Source: Closterium sp. NIES-65 (lineage: Eukaryota > Streptophyta > Zygnematophyceae > Desmidiales > Closteriaceae). Taken from it: a DNA stretch of 64,000 bases. Positions 40,549-51,400 of the stretch are shown piece by piece; position 1 is the first letter of the stretch; every line of letters starts with the position of its first letter. A model generated the notes under the pieces. That model did not search any database and had not been told where the DNA came from. It saw only the letters and a list, made by a program, of their open reading frames with translations. The stretch lies in assembly GCA_948144175.1 (NCBI GenBank), contig CANXME010002055.1, positions 186,001-250,000 on the forward strand. Reading direction: 5' to 3'. The position numbers were made by a program, and so were the translations under genes.

Positions 40549-42532
40549 TCATGCACGTGTGCAAACACATGAGTGAGGCGTGTGGAGCCACGTGATGTCC
40601 GGTTGTGCAGCACACCTCGAGAAGCCCTCTCGTGTGAGTGTTGCACCAGCACCATTGACTTGCTGACCATTTGCAGATGTTGCGTCATATGAAATCAGGT
40701 CGGCGTTGCACACGCGGCTGCAGGTGATGTCGTGTCCTTTGATGGATGCGGGCTGGTCTTTGGTCATGTCTTTTAGCTCTTTGTCTGTCAAGACAGCCAT
40801 GCAAACGCTCGTAGTTGCATATCCCACCTTGCTGCCAGCATCATCTTCATCCTCCACTGGTACAGAGTCGTTTGCTGCAGGCAAGTCATTTGCTGCAGCA
40901 CCTCCCTTTCCTTTGGTTGCATTGTCTTTATCAGCTCCATGTATGTCTTGTTCCGTGGAGTCCCATTTACCCACCACGTACTGTTGTCCTTCTCCCCCTG
41001 AAGTCCACGCCGCAACGTGGGGTGAGACTTCATCATCATGCTGCTGACACTTCAGCAAGGACCCAACGTCCAGCAACGTGTCATCAAAGGTGCGCGGTGA
41101 GTGCGTGTCCTTGTCAACGGCACGTGCCATGTCCCTCACGACACGAGCCATGTGCGCAATACGGTAAGTGACGGATGCAGGAGAAGATTGACCATTCAAT
41201 CCGCCATGACCATGCGCATTCGATGATGCATCCTTGTGAGTATGTCCATCTTCATGGGCAAAGGCAAGTGCTGGCTCATATTCCACCATGAGCACTCCAT
41301 GCACGTTCTTGCCAAGTCCAATTCGTACACCTCCATCTCCATCAGGCATGAAGATCTCGGTGTCGCCATCAGCAGTGGTGCGGATCCGGGCTCTCTTTTT
41401 CAGCAGTTGACAGAAGGAGAGGAGATTGCTTTTCAAACCGGGTACGTAGAGCACTTCCGTGTATCGCACCGTTGTCCCAATCGGGTGCCGTTGTTCTGAT
41501 CGTGCCCACCATTGAGCTGTTCAGAGTGCTCCCATTAGCAAGCTCCACGCATACAGGTTCGTTCAACTCTTTTAAATCCTCGAACCACTTTTTGTCCGCT
41601 GTCATGTGCTGGCTGCATCCGCTGTCCAGCAACCACAGCTCCCCTCCTGTCTTTGGTAAGGCTGCTTGTGATGACCGAACCGTTGCAATGCATGTAATGG
41701 TATGGTGTTTGCCTTCCCCGGTTGTCCCTTGCCCTTTGGTATCATTGTTGTCACGCTTGGGGCTGCCACTCCTCCGAGGTGAGTTCGAACGGCGACTCCC
41801 GGTGCGCTGGTTCATCCTTCCTCCGTTTTGTCGTTTCCACCACGGTGGTGACCATCCTGGTGGTGCCGTGTGGCACTTGTAAAACAGGTGGCCAGATCGT
41901 CTGCAGTACCAACACACGAGAGGCTTGCATCCTCCCCTTCCGTCATTGCCGTTTGTGCTCTCCTTTTGCTGCCCTTCAGTTAACTTTGACGGATTCCGGT
42001 CACCCTTGCTCCCGGTAGTCTCCTTCGCAGGTGAGTTGTTTGTGCGTGCTTGACCAGCCATGCGTTGCGTCATGATGTCTTGACCGTAGGAATGATGATC
42101 CACCACATTCACGCGATCACGTCGCATAACACCATTTGACTGCATCTCATGTCCCGTGCGCTCCATGCTCCATGCAGGATCCACTCCCATTTGTGGACGC
42201 GACGCACGTGGAGGTAGTATGATGCTGTCTTCAAGAAGGTGAGATCTGTCCATTGCGAGAACTCCAAGGGGATGACCGTTAGTGGCAACACATCGTAGTG
42301 GGGGAGCACCAAAAGCGTAGGATTCAAGTCCTACACCTTCCACGCCCACATTATCCATTCTGCCACTCCCTTCACCAATTTGCATGCTGAACTTTGTTCT
42401 CAATGACGTTTGAAGTGCCGGTGGTGCCCTTGCAATCATGCTCTCCAGGTGTTCATGTTGAGCCATCATGGCCTCTTCAAAGGCCCCGTATGCAGTGTCG
42501 ACTTCATCGTAGAACCGCGCCATTGCCTTCAT
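40549..42532 (-). pseudogene. Copia-4 gag-protease-GAG-pre-integrase remnant
   Basis: From 42,532 on the minus strand: a short helical gag segment (residues about 1-50), a low-complexity middle, a classical CCHC zinc knuckle (CWYCRRSGHLFYKC), a basic Ser/Arg region, and a protease motif LWLLDSGCSQHMTADKKWF. A frameshift near 41,470 leads to the frame RYTEVLYVPGLKSNLLSFCQLL, typical of the stretch after copia protease, ending at 40,549 in unrelated sequence. The usual gag N-terminal domain is missing, since only about 90 bp separate the primer site from this frame. No integrase core or later domain is present. Confidence 0.85.
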
Positions 42533-42636
42533 CCAATAGTTGCCTCTTGCTATGCCAATTTGCTAATGTGTCTGCCCTCGTAACAGAGTTCTGACCGAAT
42601 TCCGGCAGCATGCTCCCTTGAATAGCTCTGACACCA

Positions 42637-42990
42637 TGCTAGAAAGGCATAATGCCGGCGTTGCAGAAGCTAGATTGTAGAAAGAGCAAGGCTGGAAGAC
42701 TGGTACCAAAATGGTTGGAAGCAGAATGAGAGAAATGGAATTGGATTGAGTAATGAAAGCATACAGCAGGGTATTTATCCATGCAGCTACCCTACCAAAG
42801 TCTAGCCATCCCCACCAATAATTGTACCACCAATAATGGCACCTCCAATAATTCTACCCCAATAGCTCTGGGCTCCAATAATGCAGTCCCTACAATAATT
42901 GCATAATTATTGTAGGACCAGGAGTCTTATAAGGAGGATTACACTAAAACCTAACAGCATATAACTTTCTTATACTTTGTATTTCCAACA
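42637..42990 (-). repeat. 5' LTR of Copia-4
   Basis: 354 bp. Minus strand TGTTGGAAATAC...TTTCTAGCA. It contains TATAAG and an inverted repeat CAATAATT/AATTATTG (around 42,893-42,920). Confidence 0.88.
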
Positions 42991-43785
42991 GTAACCTTGC
43001 TTCTCGCAAGCGTTTCGCCAAGAACTGCCCTCGCCAAAGTTGGTGTTGCATCTTCGAGCTCGGCCTCTGCCCGAGCTGGATTTTTGGGTCAGGTGGGCGC
43101 AACAATTCGGCCCGGAGAGTCGTGTCGTATTCGGCGGGGCCTTGCGCCCGTTTTCCGCCCGTCTTTTTGCACAGACAGAGCCAGAAAGACAGCCAGGCGT
43201 TTTCGGAAAGACAGGGACCTCGGCGGAGAAAAAGCTTACATCATCCCTATGCACAATGAAATCAATTGTATAACAGCCTTGGCCATGAGTGTACTGCTTC
43301 ACTGTGTGCTTCTCAAATATCGTCCTAGAACAATGTCTATTATGGCAAGGTACATTGCCCAATCATGTTTGTTGCTCGCAAATTCGTGGCAAGAGATGAT
43401 TCGCTTTGAGCCATAAGGGATCACAACACGTGAAGAAACAAAGAGGAGCACCAATCACTCTTCGTGAGAGCTTTATCAGTCAAGAAACCACACAAGCGAC
43501 AGATCCAGCGGGGCAAGGCCACAGTGCCGGAGTCCTGCGCATCCGCGCTCTTCAGGAACTTTTTCCGCAAATGCTCGAATTCCCCCACCCCCCACCCCCC
43601 CTCAACGCTCCGCACCTGTTGGGGGTGCGGCGGATCAGTACGCGTCACAATTGCAACACCGGGGGAGGATCGGCTCCGAACACCGAAAATGTGTGCATCG
43701 CGTACGAAAAATCGATATCAATATGCATGAGCAGTGCTGGCTGCTTTCTCGAGCTAATTGGGACACGTTTGGGACCTCCATGCCA
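42991..43785. other. Gene-free region right of Copia-4
   Basis: No supported gene; frames of up to 163 codons have no recognisable content. ACGCGTCACAATTGCAA at 43,640-43,656 recurs inverted at 45,000-45,016. Confidence 0.4.
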
Positions 43786-43788
43786 ACT

Positions 43789-44618
43789 GAGATACACGAG
43801 AAATTATACGCGCAGTCACAATAAATCCCGTTTTATTGCGTTACGTCACATGGTGATCACAAACGGTCACAGTACAGTACATTGCTATCGCGCGTGATCA
43901 CAGCGCTATCACGCTTGGTCACACCTCGCCCCCCAGGGCTATCACGTTTGGTCACTCGTTGAAACGAACCCTAAAAAGTTGAAACTCCGAATCTTACTGT
44001 AGGGATTCAAGGAAAGTTATATCGCGCGCGTCTTTTTGTCTGTAGTATCACGAATAGTTTCGCGACAAATCTCGGTAACTCGCGAGAAACACCTGCAAAA
44101 TTTTGTTACTATTCGATTATCCACTGCTCGAATGATGCAGAATGTTCCTAAGAATATCACTTTTTGACGGGTAAAACTCGAAGGGTAATTTCTGTTCCCA
44201 ATACCAAAAAACTAAAACCCATTCGGATGGGATTTAATTCGGGATGCATCAACCCTAAACACCTTGCCGCATGGTGTTTTAGGGTTGATGCCTCCCGAAT
44301 GACGTGCCATCCTATAGGGTTTTATTTTTTTCTTCATTCCCTAAATGTCAGGCAAATTTCATGCGCGAGGTAACAAGCAATCAATATTGGGATTTCCCAA
44401 AATCTCTACAGTTTCTTTTGTGATTTCAAATTAATCATTATCGTTTCATCGAGTGACCAAAGTGATAGTTTTTCGAGGCGAGGTGTGACCATCTGTGATA
44501 GCACTGTGATCACCCGCGATAGGAATCTACTCTACTGTGACTGTTTGTGAAAGCCCTGTAACCTAACGCAATAAAACGGGCCTAATTGTGACTGCCTGTA
44601 TAATTTCCCGAGATACAC
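43789..44618. mobile_element. Foldback (long inverted-repeat) element, about 830 bp
   Basis: The left arm (about 43,789-44,010) and right arm (about 44,398-44,618) are imperfect reverse complements. Matching pieces include GTATCTC/GAGATAC at the tips, TCCCGTTTTATTGCGTTA against TAACGCAATAAAACGGG, repeated TGTGATCAC/GTGATAGC motifs, and GTCACTCG/CGAGTGAC near the inner end. No protein is encoded. A second, smaller foldback sits in the middle. I could not define a target-site duplication. Confidence 0.65.
44206..44331. mobile_element. Small foldback/MITE-like element, copy 1
   Basis: Near-perfect hairpin: arms of about 58 bp around the 9-nt loop TTGCCGCAT (44,264-44,272). The inner arm is CATCAACCCTAAACACC against GGTGTTTTAGGGTTGATG, and the outer arm AAAACTAAAACCC against GGGTTTTATTTTTT. 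A second copy lies at 54,964-55,092 on the other side of the DUF3754 gene. Confidence 0.75.
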
Positions 44619-44627
44619 AGCTGGTAG

Positions 44628-45413
44628 CGCAGGAGTCGTGCTTCGCTGGCGTGTCGTGCATTTTCGCATGTTGGTTTTTGATGGGTTCGATTTCAGGTTG
44701 TATTCCGCGTCGCGCTCATACAGAGCGTCGTCCACCGACAACTTTTGATGTCGCCCTGTTACCACATCGAAAGTAGCTGGCAGTATGCGACGACGATCGA
44801 TCGTGGCTGGCACTGGTGGCCCGATTTCGATTCCCGCGCTGCCAATCACACGATCGATGTGGCAGTTTGAGCCATCCGATCTCGACAATCTGCGTGTGCA
44901 CGAACTTCACAACAGGCTTCACGAAAACGGGATACATAGATTTCACGAAATGGCGAAGTCACTGTACATTGTGCACACCGATCTTTCACAGGATCGGCGT
45001 TGCAATTGTGACGCGTCCTCAGCTCATCACACACCCCGTCCGCACACCCATGATAACAATCTGGTTGTACTTGGGTTCGATGTCTTTGGACTGGGTTTGG
45101 TACGGCACAGCCAGTCAAGAAGCTTTGAAATCTCCTGTTTTTCCGGCCGCTCAGTTGTGTCAGACCTGTCCCGTGGCTTGGCACAAGATCCCAAGACCCA
45201 ATCCAGCTCACCCGTTGGGACAGTTATCTTGAGATTGTCCTTCGATCGGTTTCTTTCTGCCTGTGCTCATTCCTGGATTGCTTTCGTTTGCTCCAGTCTG
45301 GTCCAGGAAAACAATTCCCAAGAAAGCAATCCCAGGAAACCAACCCAACCCACCTGCAGAGCAACAGCTGCTGTTTGTCATACCATCACCAATTTCTTAC
45401 TGTTTTCTCCATC
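44628..45413. other. Upstream region of the DUF3754 gene
   Basis: I see no supported gene. It should contain the promoter and 5' untranslated region of the gene starting at 45,414, but no motif stands out. Confidence 0.4.
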
Positions 45414-48400
45414 ATGTCAGCCGCAGCTCTCGGTCTGGCTTCGCGTGTGCCGTCGCTAACGACAGCACGTTTTTCTAAGGGTACCCAGCCGTGCCGCGTT
45501 TCTTCCGCTGGTTTTTTCAGGACAGATCTTCGGCTCGCCGTTCCTGTCCGTTCAACTGTCCGTTCTTCTCGCGTCGCTCGCCGTAAAGCAGGACTTCCAG
45601 TTCGAGCTGTTAAGACCGATCAGCAGGAGAATAATCTACGGGAGCTTGCGGAGGACAAGTTCAACGACGCTAAGGCCCTAGCGACAGATACTTTCAAGGA
45701 TTTTACTGACATCGTCGCACGCACAAACTTAGACGACATGGTCAGTATTTCAATCATATCAAGCTATTGTCATTCTGTTCTTAAAGGTATTTGAATGTGT
45801 ACATAATTGGATGCATTTTGTTTCTAGATGTGTTTGCGATAAGTTTCAAGCATCTTGTCGCGGATCTCGTCCAGTCATTCCATCTCAATCAAAGGCAGTG
45901 TGGTTCAAGCGGAACGTCGTCCGGACTAACACCATGAGGCCCCTGTTGGCATGAGCGACATTGAGACGGAGAAATGCCAGAACGTCGTCCGGACTAACAC
46001 CATGAGGCCCCTGTTGGCATGAGCGACATTGCGATGGAGAAATGCCAGAAATGTCGTCCGGACTAACACCATGAGGCCCCTGTTGGCATGAGCGACATTG
46101 CGCCGGAGAAATGTGAACGCAGTCAATGGTGGTAGTAGTGCCTACAGATTTGACATTGGCATCTGCAATAATATGTCCTACCCGGAATGGCAATGGTGTG
46201 ATTCGTTACGGCATTTTCCGTTTCTCTTACTGTGTTTCTTTCTTCTCCTGCAGCAACCGATATCGCGCAACGAGGTGTTGGCGATGGAGAAGGAGATGGT
46301 CATCGTAACCCATCGGGACAGGATCATTAATCTCCTGTCAAGCCTCATTGGTGTGTACAGACTCTTCATCTTACAGCGCGACATCGTCGCCCTTATTATT
46401 GACACTCCCTTTCGTGTTCCTCGCAGTTCGTTTCCCCTCTGTCAGATTCTTCTGTTCGGTACGTCCTAAATCTACGGTTTTCATTATGCGCATCTGGCTC
46501 GCTGGACTTCATTTTCAGTCATCGTACGTCGTTTGTGTTTTATCGAACCGTATCCTTCCCCTACACCCCCTCCTCCAGTACTCGCACTTTCCTTTTCACT
46601 GTTTAGTTGGTCGTAAGATCCTTCCACCCTCTGTAATCCATTCCCCTCCCTTGCCGAAGTTTGCACTCTCAGCAGTCCGCACTCGAGTGGCGGCAGTCAT
46701 GTGCGCGTGTAAAGTTCCGCCTTCAACCCTCTTCTTCCATTTCCTCCCCGCGAGCAGTGAACGAGTCGGACAAGACAGAGTTCGACAAGCTTTGCACTCG
46801 AGTGGCGGCCGTCATCCGCGCATGGTACAACCTCAGATTCGACCGTCTCATGGTGAGCTCGGCTCCGCGCTTTGTAGCGCCGTAAATGCGCGCAACATTC
46901 GGATGTAGAACAGCTCGAGGTTTGACTGTCTCACTGTGAGCACGTCTGCGGGTTGTCGCATACACATGTCATCCGCGCGCGGTACGTTCTCAGATTCGAC
47001 GGTGTCGTAATGCTCTATAAGCATACCAGAACGCGTCAACAGAATCAAGCTCTTGGTTTGTCTACATTCATGTGCTTTGTCTGACTTTCTCATCCATCTC
47101 CCTCTCTCTCCTTGTCCATTTCTCCTCTTCTCTCCTTTTTCCCACCTGCACCCGCGCCCTTCCTTCCCCTTTTCCTCCCCTCTTCGCTTCGCAGGAGCGC
47201 TACTCGTACTTCGATCCGGTGGGCGGCAAGCAGCGGGTGAAGAACGAGAAGCTGAACGAGGAGCAGCTGAATCGCATGGAGGGCGAGGTGCTGCAAGAAG
47301 TGGTTGCGCTTCTGAAAAAGAGCAACTACAAGCCCATGTCGATGGAGGAATACCGCGTCGCCACCAGCTGCAGCTACCTCATCAACCTGCCCATCGTTGT
47401 CAACAAGAAGAAGGTAAGCGGAGGAAAGAGAGAGACTGGGAGCTTGGAGGAGAGTGTGGGAGGTGGGAGGTGGTGGTGCTGCTGCAGAAGAGCGACTACA
47501 AGTCCATCTCGCTGAAGGAATACCGCATCGCCACCAACTTCAGCTACCTCATCATCCTGCCCGTCGTCGTGAACAAGAAGGTGGGATCCAGCTGCGACAA
47601 GAAGAACACCGAATGTCTTGATATTCTCAACAAGGACGCTGCGTGGTGGTTGCTAAGCTGCTGGTGGCCGTGTTTTTTTTGGCTCTGTTCAGCATAACTG
47701 AGATTGTCGTCCCTGCACAATTCAAAGCCTCGCCGCTGTCTCAGTCTTCTCCAACCTCTCCCTTCACTCCCCCCTCTCCCCCTTTTTCTCCTCCTCACGC
47801 CGATCACCGTATTCCCTCTCAGCTGGACAGCGGGCTGTTTGAGCGATTCTACGCCAGTGGAGCCACGGATCTCAACCCCGAGGAGCTGCCCGACAATGGC
47901 AAGCACGTGAGTGGGTTGGCGCAGTTGGCAGCCAGCAGGCACTGGGTGTGGAAACGCGTTCTGGGACGTTTGTCTGAGAGTTGTTTCTACGCTTGCGGAT
48001 CTCAACCTAGTGGACCTGCACGATAATGGCAAGCACGTGAGTTGGTTGGCGCGGGGGCAAGCACGTGAGTTTTTTTCTAAATGTGAGCGAAGCTGTCCAT
48101 CCTTGCCGGTGTATCATGTTCCTGTTGTGGTAAGCATCAGACTGGTAAACTCAGTTTGCTCCTCTTGCGCCCGCCCGCCATGTATCTTCTGTTTCTAAAG
48201 GAGTCGGTGTGGAAAGCCATTCCACTTCCTTATTCAACCCCTGGTGCTGTTATGTCCCAAAGAATCGCCCTCGTGCTGCCACCCACAGTATCTTCTGTTC
48301 CGCCAGGGAGTGGGCGTGGACAAGACCACGGACCTCTTCATGGACCCCAGCTATTCGCAGTTGCCATTCTTCCATTAACCCCTGGTCCTGTAATGCCATG

Positions 48401-51400
48401 TGCATTCGCTTTCTGTGTGCCACCCCACCCGCCCACAGTATCTTCTGTTCCGCCGGGGAGTCGGCGTGGACAAGACCACGGACCTCTTCATTGACCCCAA
48501 GATCGACGTCCTCATCTCCCGCCTCTGGCTCTTCGCCATCACACGCCTGGGGTGAGTGATTTCGCACAATGCTGCTCAGTGTGCACTTGCACAGGGGAGC
48601 AGAACCGTGGGGGGGGGTGTAAGAAGGGGTGGGCGTGGACAAGACCACGGACCTCTTCATTGACCCCAAGATCGACGTCCTCATCTCCAGCCTCTGGCTC
48701 CTCGCCATCACACGCCTCGGGTGTGTCGGTTTCTCACCGTACTGTTCGCTGAACACGTGCAAGGAGGGAGCGTGGCCGCGGGGGTGTGTGGGGTGTTTTG
48801 AAAGGGGGGTGCACTCTTTTCATTCGCGTACAGGGTGTGCTGAGTCAATAACACATCCCCAACGTCCTTCCCGTTCCCCTTCCCCCAGCCTGAAGAAGGA
48901 TGAGGAGGCGACAGTGACGTCAACGACAGAAGACGCGGTGGGGCGGCTGGCTCACCAGCTGCAGAAGGAGGCCAAGGCGGCGAAGGTGGGGCGTGGCAGT
49001 GTGGACTCAAGTGATGATGAGGACGCGGGGGAGAATGACCCACTCGTTGCCAAGAGGCGCGATGCTGCTGGAAAGCTTCACTATGAGAGGATCCGGCTGG
49101 AGAATTTGCCTGTGAAGTGAGTGCGGTTGAGTTCGGTGTGGTGGAGTAGGTGGTTGGGCTGGGTGTGGTTGGGTGAGGGTGAGTGAGGCTGGCTCACCAG
49201 CTGCAGAAGGAGGCCAGGGTGGGTCGTGTCAGTGTGAACTCGAGTGACAGCAAGGACGCGGGGGAGAATGACCCTCTCATGGCCAAGAGGCGCGATGTTG
49301 CCGGGAAGCTTCACTACAAGAGGATTCGGCTGGAAAATCTGGCTGTCAAGTGAGTGTGGTTGGGTTCGGTGCGGTGGAGTGAGGTGCGGTTGGTGGTTGT
49401 GGTTAAATGGGTGTGGCTGGTTGGGTATGGGTGATTGGGTGTGGTTGGTTGGGTGGGTGTGGCTGGGTGAGTGTTGTTGGGTGATTTGTTGGGTGAGTGT
49501 GTTTACCCTATGCTGTTTTCCCCTCTCTGTCCCCCCCAACTTTGTCCCTAACCCCACCCTCACTCCTGGTCATATTTGAGAATTCTTAATGTCACTTGTC
49601 TCCTTTCCCGCCTTCCTTGCCACCCACCCACCCTCCTGTGGCAGGGACCTTATCGGGCTGACCACTATTCAAGAGCCCACATTTGAACGAGTAATTGTCG
49701 TCTACAGGTAAGCAGGGGAACCCTGATGTTTGTATTCTTACTCTTACATTCATCGTAACAAGCTAGATTCAAGAGCCAACATCTGAACGAGTCGTTGTTG
49801 CCCCCTCCCTGCAACCTCTCACCTCTGCACACCTCCTCACACCACCCCCCACCTCCTTACACGCCCTCATACCTCCATACACCCCCTCACACCTCCATAC
49901 ACCCTCTCACACCTCTACACATCCCCTCACACGTCCATACACCCCCCCACACCTCCATACACCCCTACACCTCCATACACCCCCACACCTCCATACAACC
50001 CCACACCTCCATACACCCCCTCACACCTCCTCACACCCCCTCACACGTCCACTGTGGACCCAACAGACCCACCTCTGGCAAGAAGGTGAAGCCAGGGAAG
50101 CTGGGCGACAGGACAATCGAGTTCAAGCAGTTCAAGAGCATTCCCATGGCAGATATTGAGATGGTTCTGGTGAGTCAGCATGTACTTATATCTCGAATTA
50201 GCATGAGCCTAAATCGAAATGGCTTGTGCTTATAATGAGAAAGAGGGGTCTAGGGAATCTAGACCAGGGAAGCTGGGCGACAGGACGATCGAGTTCAAGC
50301 AGTTCAAGAGCATTCCCATGGCAGATATTGAGATGGTTCTGGTGAGTCAGCGTGTGCTTATATCGAATTGGCATGTGCTTAACTCGAATTGGCTTTGCTT
50401 AAAACGAGAAAGAGGGGTCTAGGAAAATTAGACCAGGGAAGCTGGATGACCGGATGATCGAGTTCAAGCAGTTCAAGAGCACTTCCATGGCAGATATCGA
50501 GATGGCGCTGGTGTGGCAACGTGTACTTATATCGAATCACCGTCTCAGCTTCCTACCTGGCGTCGGCTCCCTCGCTTGCTCATTCGCACCCTCTTTGTTA
50601 TCACCCACTCGCTTTGCTCTCTGTGTGCAGCCTGAGAAGAAGAATCCAGGGCTCACTCCCAGGGACACGGTCAACTACATGATCTCAGCCATCGGAGGTC
50701 TGGTGAGTGCCGTGGGTGGAGTAGGGTGACTGTGGGAGGTTGACTGGTATGGTGTGTCTGGTAGGGTTAGTGTGGGTGTTGTGGTGGGGTGAGTGTGGGC
50801 CCCTCTGGTTGCTTCTGTCGGGATTGCTGGGAGAATAATCCGGGGCTCACTCCCAGGGACTCTGTCAACTACCTGATCTCTGCCGTTCCTAGATGCCTCA
50901 AGGATATTCTCGCCTCCATCCCACATCCCTCCATCATTGCAAACCGCTCTCTTGCTGTCATTGAGATCAAAGAGATTTGCAACGCAGTGGCCTACACCAA
51001 ATTTCAGGAGCCTCAATAATATTATTTCTTTCCAAGTGCTAATTCGTGCTTCCATCCATCCATCCCTCCATCCATGCAGACAGCTCTCTTCCTGTCGTTT
51101 GAGATCAAGGGATTTGACATCGCAGCCTACACCATCTTTGAGGCGCCTCAATGCATCCCCTCCATCCACCCATTCATCCCTCCATCCGTGATCCATCCCT
51201 CCATCCCTGCAGACGGCTCTCTTCGTGTCGTTTAAGATCGAGAAATTTGACGTTGCAGTGGCCTACACCATCGGGGCTGCAGTCTTTGCCTACTTCTCCA
51301 AGATGTACACTGCGTAAGTAACCTACCTTTTGAGTCAATTAGGGTCTTCTCCAAGCTCTTAGTGCCCCTTTTTTCCCGCACTATCTTCAGCTACCAGAGC

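Larger units (their letters stand above)
29797..42990 (-). mobile_element. Copia-4, older element hosting Copia-3 and a TRIM array
   Basis: The 5' LTR (42,637-42,990) is followed on the minus strand by the primer-binding site TGGTGTCAGAGC (42,625-42,636). The 3' LTR (29,797-29,934 plus 37,276-37,476) is preceded by the purine tract AAGGGGGAG. LTRs begin TGTTGG and end TAGCA. They differ at about 8 of 339 aligned sites plus one 15-bp indel, so the element is older than Copia-1 and -2. Flanks are GGAAC and GTAAC, a target-site duplicate with one mismatch. The interior holds a gag-protease remnant but no reverse transcriptase or RNase H that I can find, so it looks non-autonomous. Confidence 0.85.

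Noticed and set aside
49795..50235. Plus-strand frame of 146 codons starting in CCTCACACCTCCATACAC repeats
   Set aside because: The first half is an intronic tandem repeat; only its end coincides with exon 9 of the DUF3754 gene.
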